Source: Hymenobacter sp. IS2118
Lineage (GTDB): Bacteria; Bacteroidota; Bacteroidia; Cytophagales; Hymenobacteraceae
Reading direction: 5' to 3'
Assembly (NCBI RefSeq): GCF_000715495.1
Contig: NZ_JNLX01000148.1
Coordinates: 1-64,000, forward strand
Length of the DNA: 64,000 nucleotides
Shown here: in pieces, positions 52,978 through 61,249 of the stretch
Layout of the letters: each line of letters begins with the position of its first letter
Numbering within the stretch: the first letter of the stretch is position 1
The notes under the pieces: model-generated
Told to the model about the DNA's origin: nothing
What the model saw: only the letters and a program-made list of their open reading frames with translations
Databases searched by the model: none
Made by a program: the position numbers and the translations under genes

Positions 52978-53003
52978 CAGGCTGAATCACCCACGTGCCC
53001 CGA

Positions 53004-53618
53004 ATGCCTCATTCTACTGCCGATTATTACGCCCATCCCACCGCCATCCTCGACGAGGGCTGTCAGATAGGTTCCGGCAGTCGTATCTGGCACTTTTGCC
53101 ACATCTGTGCCGGCGCTGATATTGGCGAGGAATGCAACCTGGGCCAGAATATTTTCGTGGCCGATGGCGTGACGCTGGGCCGCAACGTGAAAGTGCAGAA
53201 TAACGTGAGCCTCTACGGCGGCGTGGTGTGCGAAGACGATGTGTTTCTGGGGCCGTCAGTGGTGTTCACCAACGTGAAAAATCCGCGTAGCGCCGTACCG
53301 CGCAAAGGCGCCGAACAATACCTGACCACCTACCTGGAGCGGGGCGTAACCGTGGGCGCCAATGCCACCATTGTCTGCGGGGTGCGCCTGGGCCGCTACG
53401 CCTTTGTGGGCGCGGGCAGCGTGGTCACGCACGACGTTCCGGCCTATGCCCTCGTATACGGCACGCCCGCCCGGCCGCAGGGCTGGATGAGTGCCTATGG
53501 CCACCGCCTGAGCTTCGATACCAACCGCCGCGCAACCTGCCCCGAGAGCGGGGAAACGTACAGCTTAAGTGCCGACGGCCAAGCGGTGCGGCCGGTGGCA
53601 GTAGCTTCTGGCAAATAA
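53004..53618 (+). CDS. Hexapeptide N-acetyltransferase, WbpD/WlbB-like
   Basis: A protein of 204 residues from ATG 53004 (GTG 52995 adds MPR). Left-handed beta-helix repeats are seen in [40 protein letters not shown] and [40 protein letters not shown] and the active-site [11 protein letters not shown] follow, as in UDP-2-acetamido-3-amino-2,3-dideoxyglucuronate N-acetyltransferases. The next gene encodes a WbpA-type dehydrogenase, the first step of the same route. The intervening WbpB and WbpE enzymes are not in the window. Confidence 0.9.
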   Translation: MPHSTADYYAHPTAILDEGCQIGSGSRIWHFCHICAGADIGEECNLGQNIFVADGVTLGRNVKVQNNVSLYGGVVCEDDVFLGPSVVFTNVKNPRSAVPRKGAEQYLTTYLERGVTVGANATIVCGVRLGRYAFVGAGSVVTHDVPAYALVYGTPARPQGWMSAYGHRLSFDTNRRATCPESGETYSLSADGQAVRPVAVASGK

Positions 53619-53654
53619 TTGAAAAACAGTAACTAACACTAATATACTGCTCCC

Positions 53655-54950
53655 GTGTACGAAAAACTATTGCGCAAAGAGGCCACCCTGGCCGTTATCG
53701 GCCTCGGCTACGTGGGCTTGCCCATTGCCCTGGAATTCGCGAAGCAGCTCAAGGTAATTGGCTTCGACATCAACGCCGGCCGCGTGGCCCAGATGAAGGA
53801 CGGCATCGACCCCAGCGGGGAGCTGGAAAAGAAGGATTTTGAAGGCTGCGACATCACCTTCACCGATTCGCTGGACGTGCTGCGACAGGCCCAGTTCTAC
53901 ATCGTGGCCGTGCCCACGCCCATCGACGAGCACGCCCAGCCCGACCTTAAGCCGCTGCTGGGCGCATCGGGCTCGGTGGGCAAGGTGCTGGAGAAGGGTG
54001 ATTATGTGGTGTTCGAGAGCACCGTGTACCCCGGCTGTACCGAGGAAGACTGCATTCCTGTGATTGAGCGCCTGTCGGGCCTGAAATTCCCGACCGATTT
54101 TAAGGTGGGCTACTCGCCCGAACGTATCAACCCCGGCGACAAGGAACACACGTTGCGCCGCATCGTGAAAGTGGTGTCGGGCAACGACGAGGAAGCCCTC
54201 GATACCATTGCCAAAGTCTACGAGCTGGTGGTGGATGCCGGCGTGCACCGCGCCAGTAGCATCCGGGTGGCCGAAGCCGCCAAAATCATCGAAAACACCC
54301 AGCGCGACGTGAACATCGCGCTGATGAACGAGCTGTCGATGATTTTCGACCGCATGAACATCAACACCTACGAGGTGCTGGAAGCGGCCGGTACGAAGTG
54401 GAATTTCCTGAAATTCTCGCCCGGCCTGGTGGGCGGGCACTGCATCGGCGTCGACCCGTACTACCTGACCTACAAGGCGAAAGAGCTGGGCTACGATGCC
54501 AAGGTGATTCTGAGCGGCCGCACCACCAACGACAATATGGGCGCCTACATCGCGCGCAAAACGGTGCAGATGATGATTAAGAAAGGCAAGGACGTGGCCA
54601 AAAGCCGCGTGCTGGTGATGGGCGCCACCTTCAAGGAAAACGTGGAGGACATCCGCAATTCCAAGGTCGCGGACGTTATTCAAGAGCTGAAAAACTTCTC
54701 GGTGAATGTCGACATCATCGACCCGCACGCGGATTCCGATGAGCTGCACCACGAATACGGCTTCCGCCTCACCGCCACCGACGACGTGCGGACCGATTAC
54801 GACGCCGTTATCGTAGCCGTGAGCCACTTGCCCTACGCTGCCAAAGACGAAGCCTATTTCCAGTCCATCACTTCCGACAATGCCGTGCTGGTCGATATCA
54901 AAGGCTTGTACCGCGGTAAGATGAAGGAGCTAATGTATTGGAGCCTGTAA
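53655..54950 (+). CDS. wbpA: Nucleotide-sugar dehydrogenase, WbpA/TviB type
   Basis: A protein of 431 residues from GTG 53655 (MYEKLLRKEATLAVIGLGYV). It has GxGxxG in VIGLGYVGLPIALEFAKQL, FESTVYPGCTEEDC with the substrate-binding Thr, GYSPERINPGDKEHTLRRIV, and the catalytic Cys region FSPGLVGGHCIGVDPYYLTY. This group oxidises UDP-GlcNAc or UDP-GalNAc to the uronic acid. It follows the wbpD-like gene by 36 bases, so the two are co-transcribed. A heptamer repeat follows before galE. Confidence 0.93.
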   Translation: MYEKLLRKEATLAVIGLGYVGLPIALEFAKQLKVIGFDINAGRVAQMKDGIDPSGELEKKDFEGCDITFTDSLDVLRQAQFYIVAVPTPIDEHAQPDLKPLLGASGSVGKVLEKGDYVVFESTVYPGCTEEDCIPVIERLSGLKFPTDFKVGYSPERINPGDKEHTLRRIVKVVSGNDEEALDTIAKVYELVVDAGVHRASSIRVAEAAKIIENTQRDVNIALMNELSMIFDRMNINTYEVLEAAGTKWNFLKFSPGLVGGHCIGVDPYYLTYKAKELGYDAKVILSGRTTNDNMGAYIARKTVQMMIKKGKDVAKSRVLVMGATFKENVEDIRNSKVADVIQELKNFSVNVDIIDPHADSDELHHEYGFRLTATDDVRTDYDAVIVAVSHLPYAAKDEAYFQSITSDNAVLVDIKGLYRGKMKELMYWSL

Positions 54951-54959
54951 TTATTCAGC

Positions 54960-55048
54960 GGTTAGCTGAAAGCTATTAGCTGTTAGCTCCTGCCCGGAGT
55001 AGCAGTTAGAAAAGCTAGCAGCTAATAGCTTTCAGCTAATGGCTAAAC
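54960..55048. repeat. Heptamer-iterated inverted repeat (TNTTAGC type)
   Basis: The left arm 54960-54988 reads GGTTAGC, TGAAAGC, TATTAGC, TGTTAGC. The right arm 55014-55048 on the minus strand reads GGTTTAGC, CATTAGC, TGAAAGC, TATTAGC, TGCTAGC. An in-frame ATG for galE (55039) lies inside this arm but is not used here; the start at 55051 is preferred. Confidence 0.9.
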
Positions 55049-55050
55049 CT

Positions 55051-56064
55051 ATGAAAATTCTCGTTACCGGCGGGGCCGGCTACATCGGCTCGCACGCCGT
55101 GGTAGAACTGCATCAGGCCGGCTACCAGCCCGTTATTATTGATGATTTCAGTAATTCGGAAGAATCGGCGCTGGCGGGGATTGAGGCTATTTTGGGTGTT
55201 GCGGTGCCCCTGTACCGCATCGACTGTGCCGATGAAGCGGCTTTGCGGAGCGTGTTCGCAGCCGAGCCCGACATTGCGGGCGTCATTCACTTTGCGGCAT
55301 TCAAGGCCGTGGGCGAATCGGTGCAGAAGCCGCTGGCATATTTCCAGAACAACGTGGGCTCGCTGCTCACGCTGCTGGCCGTGATGAAGGAATTTGGCGT
55401 TGAAAACCTAGTTTTCTCCTCTTCCTGCACCGTATATGGCATTCCCGATGCCCTGCCCGTGACGGAAGCCACGCCCACTAAGCCGGCCTCGTCTCCCTAC
55501 GGCCGCACCAAGCAGATGTGCGAAGACCTTATCCGCGATGTTTCGGCTGCGCCGGACAACACCCTGCACACCATTTTGCTGCGCTACTTCAATCCCATTG
55601 GAGCGCACGCATCGGCCAAGATTGGCGAGCTGCCCTTGGGCGTGCCCAACAACCTGGTGCCGTTCATCACCCAAACGGCGGCTGGTATGCGCGAGAAGCT
55701 GACGATTTACGGCAACGATTACGACACGCCGGACGGCACCAACGTGCGCGACTACATCCACGTGGTGGACCTGGCCAAGGCGCATGTGGTAGCCGTGCAG
55801 CGTCTGCTGGACCGCAAAGCGAGTGAGCCCGTCGAAACCTTCAACGTGGGCACGGGCCACGGCAATACGGTGCTCGAAGTGGTTCAGGCTTTCGAGCAGG
55901 CCAGTGGCCAGAAACTGAATTACAGCATCGGTCCGCGCCGGCCCGGCGATGTGCCGGCCATCTACGCCGACGCCACTAAAGCGGAGCAGGTGCTAGGCTT
56001 CAAAACCGAGACATCATTGGTTGATTCCCTGGCCAGCGCCTGGAAGTGGCAGCAGACACTGTGA
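55051..56064 (+). CDS. galE: UDP-glucose 4-epimerase
   Basis: A protein of 337 residues from ATG 55051 (MKILVTGGAGYIGSHAVVEL). GalE hallmarks: TGGAGYIGSH, VIHFAAFKAVGESVQKPL, the catalytic SSSCTVYG with Tyr in SPYGRTKQMCEDL, RYFNPIGAHASAKIGE, and DYDTPDGTNVRDYIHVVDLA. It interconverts UDP-glucose and UDP-galactose. It lies in the nucleotide-sugar cluster with a second epimerase (57310). The stop TGA sits at the start of an inverted repeat. The ATG at 55039 inside the preceding repeat would add MAKP and is considered artefactual. Confidence 0.95.
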   Translation: MKILVTGGAGYIGSHAVVELHQAGYQPVIIDDFSNSEESALAGIEAILGVAVPLYRIDCADEAALRSVFAAEPDIAGVIHFAAFKAVGESVQKPLAYFQNNVGSLLTLLAVMKEFGVENLVFSSSCTVYGIPDALPVTEATPTKPASSPYGRTKQMCEDLIRDVSAAPDNTLHTILLRYFNPIGAHASAKIGELPLGVPNNLVPFITQTAAGMREKLTIYGNDYDTPDGTNVRDYIHVVDLAKAHVVAVQRLLDRKASEPVETFNVGTGHGNTVLEVVQAFEQASGQKLNYSIGPRRPGDVPAIYADATKAEQVLGFKTETSLVDSLASAWKWQQTL

Positions 56065-56140
56065 GGTAAGCTTCAGCTTGCCGTGCCATAATTGCTTGAT
56101 ATATAGTGTTTAACGATGAAATGGCAAGCTAAAGCTTACC
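56065..56140. repeat. 18-bp inverted repeat between galE and rfbB
   Basis: GGTAAGCTTCAGCTTGCC (56065-56082) and GGCAAGCTAAAGCTTACC (56123-56140) are inverted copies with one mismatch around a 40-base AT-rich spacer. It begins right after the galE stop. Confidence 0.85.
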
Positions 56141-56149
56141 GCACAAATT

Positions 56150-57202
56150 ATGAAAATTCTCATCACTGGCGGCGCCGGCTTCATTGGCTCCCACGTTGTT
56201 CGACTGTTCGTCAACAAGTATCCGAACTATCAGATTATCAACCTCGACGCGCTGACTTACGCCGGTAACCTCGAAAACCTGCGCGACGTGGAAGCCGCAG
56301 ACAACTACCGCTTCATCAAAGGCGACATTTCGGACCAGGCGTTTGTGGACCAACTCTTTGCCCACGAAGAGCCCGACGCCGTGATTCACCTCGCGGCCGA
56401 GTCGCACGTCGACCGCAGCATTACCGACCCGATGGCTTTTGTGAAAACCAACGTCATCGGCACGGTGAATTTGCTGCACGCGGCCCGCAACCTGTGGCAG
56501 CCCAGTGGCTACGACGGCCACGTGTTCTACCACGTGAGCACCGACGAGGTGTACGGCTCGCTGGACTTTGGCCCCGAGCTGTTTACCGAGGAAACTTCCT
56601 ACGACCCCCGCTCGCCGTACTCGGCCTCCAAGGCCAGCTCCGACCACTTCGTACGCGCCTGGCACCACACCTACGGGCTGCCCATCAAGCTCAGCAACTG
56701 CTCGAACAACTACGGCCCCAACCACTTCCCCGAAAAGCTGATTCCGCTGGCTATTCATCGGTTGCGCACCGGCCAGCCCGTGCCCGTGTACGGCAAGGGC
56801 GAAAACGTGCGCGACTGGCTATTTGTGAAAGACCACGCCACGGCCATCGACGCGGTGTTCCATAAAGGCACGGCTGGCGAAACCTACAACATCGGCGGTG
56901 TCAACGAGTGGCAGAACCTCAAGCTGATTCAACTGCTCTGCGACGTGGTAGACGAGAAAACCGGCCAGGCGCCGGGCACTTCGCGCAAGCTCATCAAGTT
57001 TGTGACCGACCGCGCCGGCCACGACATGCGCTACGCCATCGACAGCAGCAAAATCATGAACGAGCTGGGCTGGAAACCCAGCGTGACCTTCGAGCAGGGC
57101 CTGGCCCAAACCGTGGATTGGTACCTCGAAAACGAGGAATGGCTGAACAACGTAACCAGCGGCACCTACCAGGACTACAACACCCGGCAATACGGAGTTT
57201 AA
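56150..57202 (+). CDS. rfbB: dTDP-glucose 4,6-dehydratase
   Basis: A protein of 350 residues: TGGAGFIGSHVVRLFVNKYP, LDALTYAGNLENLRDVE, HLAAESHVDRSITDP, the catalytic region STDEVYGSL with Asp-Glu, and SASKASSDHFVRAWHHTYGL (YxxxK), then SNNYGPNHFPEKLIPL and GKGENVRDWLFV. It makes dTDP-4-keto-6-deoxyglucose. rfbA lies 1.2 kb downstream, with the WbpP-like gene between; rfbC and rfbD for rhamnose are not visible, so the product may feed another deoxysugar pathway or the genes lie elsewhere. Confidence 0.96.
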   Translation: MKILITGGAGFIGSHVVRLFVNKYPNYQIINLDALTYAGNLENLRDVEAADNYRFIKGDISDQAFVDQLFAHEEPDAVIHLAAESHVDRSITDPMAFVKTNVIGTVNLLHAARNLWQPSGYDGHVFYHVSTDEVYGSLDFGPELFTEETSYDPRSPYSASKASSDHFVRAWHHTYGLPIKLSNCSNNYGPNHFPEKLIPLAIHRLRTGQPVPVYGKGENVRDWLFVKDHATAIDAVFHKGTAGETYNIGGVNEWQNLKLIQLLCDVVDEKTGQAPGTSRKLIKFVTDRAGHDMRYAIDSSKIMNELGWKPSVTFEQGLAQTVDWYLENEEWLNNVTSGTYQDYNTRQYGV

Positions 57203-57218
57203 AGTAATTAAATAATTG

Positions 57219-57301
57219 AGAATTAGTAATTAGCAATCAGGCGTTTCCTCTGCGGTAGCAAAAAGGACAATTCTTAACTACTAATTACTAATTACTAATT
57301 C
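57219..57301. repeat. Heptamer-iterated inverted repeat (AATTAGT type)
   Basis: The left arm 57219-57240 contains AATTAGT, AATTAGC, AATCAG. The right arm 57268-57301 on the minus strand reads GAATTAGT, AATTAGT, AATTAGT, AGTTAAG, AATTG. It ends eight bases before the GTG start of the next gene. Confidence 0.85.
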
Positions 57302-57309
57302 AAAACCAA

Positions 57310-58317
57310 GTGTACGAAAACCCTTTTCACGAGCAGCCGCTCGATAACCTGACTTTTCTTGTGACCGGTGGCGCGGGTTTCATCGGTTCCAACATTGTGG
57401 AGTACCTGCTGAAATTCGGCGTGAAAAAGGTGCGTACGCTGGACAATTACTCCAACGGCTTTCGCAAAAATCTGTCGCTTTTTGCCGGCGATGCCCGCCT
57501 GGAAATAATGGACGGCGACATCCGCGACGCGGCCGTGTGCGCTGCTGCCTGCGCCGGCGTGGACGTGGTGCTGCACGAAGCCGCCCTCGGTTCGGTGCCC
57601 CGCTCCATCAACGACCCGGTGCTGACCAACGACGTGAACGTGGGCGGCTTCGTGCAGATGCTGACCGCCGCCAAAGATGCCGGCGTAAAGCGCTTTGTGT
57701 ACGCGGCCTCGTCCTCGACCTACGGCGACCACCCCGGCCTGCCCAAAGTGGAAGACCGGATTGGCAAGCCGCTCTCGCCCTACGCCGTTACTAAATATGC
57801 CAACGAGCTGTATGCCGACGTGTTTGCCCGCACCTACGGCATGGAAATCATTGGCCTGCGCTACTTCAATATCTTCGGCCCGCGCCAGGACCCCGGCGGG
57901 GCCTACGCGGCCGTGATTCCGCTGTTCATCGACGCCATTTTGCAGAACGAAGCGCCCACGCTCAACGGCGATGGCGGCCAGACCCGCGACTTCACCTTCG
58001 TGGAGAACTGCGTAGAAGCCAATATCCGCGCCGCGCTGGTGCAAAATCCTGACGCACTGGGCCAGGTGTACAACATTGCCGTGGGCGACCGCACCTCGCT
58101 GGTAGAGATGTACGACATCCTGCGCGAAGAAGCCGGCTCGGACCTGGCCCCAAAATTTGGCCCCGACCGGGCCGGAGACATCCGCGATTCGCTGGCCGAC
58201 ATTTCCAAGGCGGGCCGCCTGTTGGGCTACGCGCCCCAGGTGCGCATCCGTGAGGGCCTGCGCCAAACGCTGGCCTGGTTCAAGGCCAACCAGGAATTTA
58301 TTCGGGAGCGTAATTAA
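57310..58317 (+). CDS. wbpP: UDP-N-acetylglucosamine 4-epimerase, WbpP-like
   Basis: A protein of 335 residues from GTG 57310 (MYENPFHEQPLDNLTFLVTG), a start very similar to that of the dehydrogenase at 53655. TGGAGFIGSN, HEAALGSVPRSINDPV, the catalytic AASSSTYGDHPGLPKVED, GKPLSPYAVTKYANELYADV (YxxxK), and RYFNIFGPRQDPGGAYAAVI are almost diagnostic of the WbpP/Gne group that acts on UDP-GlcNAc and UDP-GalNAc. It complements the WbpA dehydrogenase, which can use the epimerised product (Vi-antigen-like route). It is therefore a second 4-epimerase beside galE. Confidence 0.93.
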   Translation: MYENPFHEQPLDNLTFLVTGGAGFIGSNIVEYLLKFGVKKVRTLDNYSNGFRKNLSLFAGDARLEIMDGDIRDAAVCAAACAGVDVVLHEAALGSVPRSINDPVLTNDVNVGGFVQMLTAAKDAGVKRFVYAASSSTYGDHPGLPKVEDRIGKPLSPYAVTKYANELYADVFARTYGMEIIGLRYFNIFGPRQDPGGAYAAVIPLFIDAILQNEAPTLNGDGGQTRDFTFVENCVEANIRAALVQNPDALGQVYNIAVGDRTSLVEMYDILREEAGSDLAPKFGPDRAGDIRDSLADISKAGRLLGYAPQVRIREGLRQTLAWFKANQEFIRERN

Positions 58318-58324
58318 TTCAGTT

Positions 58325-58446
58325 GTCATGCTGACGAACCGGAGGTCGGCGTCAGTTAAGGAGGCATCTTCTCTGGGCTGCTCTCGTCAGAAGTAATCAT
58401 TTCCGCACCGCGAACCTGATAAGACGTTTCGCTTTGCTCAACATGA
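58325..58446. repeat. Degenerate GTCATGCTGA repeat between wbpP and rfbA
   Basis: GTCATGCTGACGAACCGGAG near the left end and TTGCTCAACATGAC near the right end are imperfect inverted copies. GGAGGCATCTTCTC resembles the arm of the family at 13820 and 52290. It is probably an old, mutated copy. Confidence 0.55.
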
Positions 58447-58456
58447 CCGTTTACCC

Positions 58457-59335
58457 ATGAAAGGAATTATTCTCGCCGGCGGCTCCGGCACCCGGTTGCA
58501 CCCGCTCACGCTGGCCGTATCGAAGCAGTTGATGCCCGTGTACGATAAGCCGATGATTTATTATCCGCTGTCGATTCTGCTGTCGGCGGGCATTCGGGAA
58601 GTGCTGATTATCACCACACCCCACGACCAGGAGCAATTTAAGAGGCTGCTTGGTGACGGCAAAAACCTGGGTTGCGACTTCCAGTACGTGGTGCAGGAAG
58701 TGCCCAACGGCCTCGCGCAAGCCTTTGTGCTGGGCGCCGATTTCATCGGAACCGATAAAGTAGCCCTGGTGCTCGGCGATAACATTTTCTACGGCGCCGG
58801 CCTCGAAGAGCTGCTCAAATCCAACAACGACCCGCAGGGCGGCGTGGTGTTCGCCTACCACGTACACGACCCCGAGCGCTACGGCGTGGTGGAGTTCGAT
58901 GCCGACAAAAAAGCCCTCAGCATTGAGGAAAAGCCGGAGAAGCCCAAGAGCAACTACGCCGTGCCCGGCCTCTATTTCTACGACAACGACGTGGTGGAAA
59001 TCGCCAAAAACCTCGAAATGAGCCCCCGCGGCGAGTACGAAATCACGGACGTGAACCGCGAATACCTGCGCCGCGGCACGCTCAAAGTCGGCATCCTCGG
59101 CCGCGGCACCGCCTGGCTCGACACCGGCACCTTCGAAAGCCTGATGCAGGCCGGCGAGTTCGTAAAAGTCATCGAGCAGCGCCAGGGCCTGAAAGTGGGC
59201 TCCATCGAAGAAGCCGCCTACCGCCAGGGCTTCATCGACGCCGACCAGCTCCGTGCCATTGCCGCGCCGCTACGCAAAAGCGGCTACGGCGACTACCTGA
59301 TGAACCTGCCCGACCAGCTGATGCTGGAAGGATAG
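58457..59335 (+). CDS. rfbA: Glucose-1-phosphate thymidylyltransferase
   Basis: A protein of 292 residues: the nucleotidyl-transfer motif [78 protein letters not shown], and [17 protein letters not shown]. The length and motifs match RfbA/RmlA. It activates glucose-1-phosphate with dTTP to feed RfbB. Its stop TAG is the first triplet of the following octamer repeat. Confidence 0.97.
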   Translation: MKGIILAGGSGTRLHPLTLAVSKQLMPVYDKPMIYYPLSILLSAGIREVLIITTPHDQEQFKRLLGDGKNLGCDFQYVVQEVPNGLAQAFVLGADFIGTDKVALVLGDNIFYGAGLEELLKSNNDPQGGVVFAYHVHDPERYGVVEFDADKKALSIEEKPEKPKSNYAVPGLYFYDNDVVEIAKNLEMSPRGEYEITDVNREYLRRGTLKVGILGRGTAWLDTGTFESLMQAGEFVKVIEQRQGLKVGSIEEAAYRQGFIDADQLRAIAAPLRKSGYGDYLMNLPDQLMLEG

Positions 59336-59438
59336 GGTTTTTAGGGTAGGAGGGTGTGGGGGTAGGAGGGTAGGAGTTGCACACAATAGCAAACTCTTAC
59401 CCTCCTACCCCCACACCCTCTTACCCTAAAAACCTCTA
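59333..59438. repeat. G/C-strand octamer inverted repeat, second copy
   Basis: The left arm consists of GGGTAGGA, GGGTGTGG, GGGTAGGA, GGGTAGGA octamers after TAGGGTTTTTA. The right arm, read on the minus strand, starts TAGAGGTTTTTAGGGTAAGAG. It provides stop codons for both convergent genes: TAG 59333-59335 for rfbA and TAG (complement of 59436-59438) for the fusion gene. Confidence 0.93.
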
Positions 59439-61100
59439 AAAACCCTCGTCCAGGTACTGGTGCACGAATTTAATGGCCATGCTGCCTTCGCCCACGGCCG
59501 AGGCCACGCGGGCCATGGCCCCGGCCCGGCTGTCGCCGGCGGCGAAAATGCCTGGAATGCAGGTTTCGAGGAGGAATGGCTCGCGCTGCTTTTTCCAGAT
59601 GGGCGCGAAGCGGGAGTCAGCCAGCAGGTCACGACCGGTGAGCAGGAAGCCTTTACTGTCGCATAGAACTTGGTCGTCGACCCATTCGGTGCTGGGCTTT
59701 GCGCCAATGAAAACGAACAGCGCGCGGGCCGGGCGTTGTTCCACCGTGCCGTTACTGTCAACCATCACGGCTTCGAGATGGTCTTGGCCACACACTTCTT
59801 TTATCTGCGAGAAGGACAGCAGCTCAATATTGGGCGTGCTGCGAATCTGTTCGATGAGGTAGGCCGACATGCTGGCGGCCAAATCGGCCCCGCGGATGAC
59901 GATGAACACCCGACGGGCATACGTGGCCAGATACATGGCCGCCTGCCCGGCCGAATTGCCGCCGCCCACAATGTACACGTCCTGGGCGTCGCAGCTGCGG
60001 GCCTCGGTGCGGGCCGCGCCGTAGTACACGCCGGCCCCGCTGAGGCGGTCCATACCCGGCACGTCGAGGGTGCGGTAGCTGACGCCGGTGGTCAGCACTA
60101 CGGCTTTCGTCCTGATTTCGCTGCCGTCGCTCAGGGTCAGCACCTTGTAGCCATCCTGCACGCACAGCTGGCTCACCTCCTGCGGGGCCAGGAATTCGGC
60201 CCCGAGGCGCACGGCTTGGGCCCAGGCCCGGTGCGCCAGCTCGGCCCCGCTCAGGCCGGTGGGAAACCCCAGGTAGTTTTCGATGCGGGAGCTGGTGCCG
60301 GCCTGGCCGCCGGGCGTCTGCCGCTCGATAATGAGCGTTTTCAAGCCCTCGCTGGCCCCATACACCGCCGCAGCCAGCCCGCTGGGGCCGGCGCCCACCA
60401 CCACCACATCGTACATTTCCTGCGAGGCTTTGGTATTGATGCCCAACTGCTGCGCCAGCGCGGCCTTGGTGGGTTTGGTCAGCGCAGTGCCATCGGCACA
60501 AATGACGAGCGGTAAATCTGTGGGCTCAAACCCAGCCGCCTGCACCAGCTCACGGGCTTCGGGCTGGGTTTCGAAATCCAGCCACTGATAGCCCACCAGG
60601 TAGCCGCTGAGGAAATCCTTGAGCTCGTGCGAGAGCGGCGACCATTGGAAGCCAATGAGCCGAATGCCGTCGTATTTGGGTTTATAGGCGGCTTGCCAGG
60701 CATTCAGCAGGTCGTGCAGCGTCGGGAAAAGCAGCTGTTCGGGCGGGTCCCAGGGCTTCATCAGGTAGTGGTCGAGCCGGGCCGAATTGATGGCCCGAAT
60801 GGCGGCTTCGGTGTCGGCATAGGCCGTGAGCAGCACGCGCTTCGCATCCGGAAACAGCGCACGCGACGCACTGAGCAGCTCCACACCTTCCAAATCGGGC
60901 ATGCGCTGGTCGGCCACGATGAGGGCCAGCGGCTCATCTTTCGCCCGCAACTCCTGTAGGGTCGTCAGCGCCTCTGGTCCGGAACCCACACGCAAAATGC
61001 GGTAGTCCTGACTGAATTCCTGGCGTAGGTCGCGGGTAATGGCGGCCAGCACCTGCGGGTCGTCGTCGACGACGAGAATGAAAGGCTTTTTTGCAGACAT
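59436..61100 (-). CDS. Response regulator fused to a thioredoxin-reductase-like flavoprotein
   Basis: A protein of 554 residues. Receiver domain (1-125): acidic pocket VVDDDP (11-15), phosphoacceptor Asp64 in IVADQRMPDLEG and Lys115 in LMKPWDPP. Middle domain (about 145-220): a thioredoxin- or glutaredoxin-like stretch, SHELKDFLSGYLVGYQWLDF. C-terminal FAD/NAD(P) domains (229-554): GAGPSGLA near 236 and VGGGNSAGQAAMYLA, plus the late GIFAAGDSRAGAMARVASA. The CxxC of true thioredoxin reductases is missing; the position reads GVYYGAARTEA. It could be a redox sensor, NAD(P)H oxidase or thioredoxin-like partner. It is encoded downstream of a sensor kinase with cNMP-type domain, so phosphorelay to this protein is likely. 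Confidence 0.9.
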   Translation of the reverse strand: MSAKKPFILVVDDDPQVLAAITRDLRQEFSQDYRILRVGSGPEALTTLQELRAKDEPLALIVADQRMPDLEGVELLSASRALFPDAKRVLLTAYADTEAAIRAINSARLDHYLMKPWDPPEQLLFPTLHDLLNAWQAAYKPKYDGIRLIGFQWSPLSHELKDFLSGYLVGYQWLDFETQPEARELVQAAGFEPTDLPLVICADGTALTKPTKAALAQQLGINTKASQEMYDVVVVGAGPSGLAAAVYGASEGLKTLIIERQTPGGQAGTSSRIENYLGFPTGLSGAELAHRAWAQAVRLGAEFLAPQEVSQLCVQDGYKVLTLSDGSEIRTKAVVLTTGVSYRTLDVPGMDRLSGAGVYYGAARTEARSCDAQDVYIVGGGNSAGQAAMYLATYARRVFIVIRGADLAASMSAYLIEQIRSTPNIELLSFSQIKEVCGQDHLEAVMVDSNGTVEQRPARALFVFIGAKPSTEWVDDQVLCDSKGFLLTGRDLLADSRFAPIWKKQREPFLLETCIPGIFAAGDSRAGAMARVASAVGEGSMAIKFVHQYLDEGF

Positions 61101-61102
61101 AT

Positions 61103-61249
61103 GGTTGTTAGTTGCTGGTTGCTAATTGTTAGTTGTCAGTTACTGGTTGTCAGTTGCTGGTTGTCAGTTATTGGTTTTGAGCAAGTAGGGTGTCTAATAA
61201 CTGACAACCAGTAACTTACGGACAGTAATTAACAACCGACAAATAACTA
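61103..61249. repeat. Heptamer-iterated inverted repeat (GTTGTCA type)
   Basis: The left arm, 61103-61179, is eleven consecutive degenerate heptamers (GTTGTTA, GTTGCTG, GTTGCTA, ATTGTTA, GTTGTCA, GTTACTG, GTTGTCA, GTTGCTG, GTTGTCA, GTTATTG, GTTTTGA). The right arm (61195-61250) is the inverse set, beginning on the minus strand with TAGTTATTTGTCGG, where TAG is the stop codon of the kinase gene. Confidence 0.95.

Noticed and set aside
55039..55050. galE start at 55039
   Set aside because: The ATG lies inside the arm of a repeat and adds MAKP before the conserved MKILVTGG.
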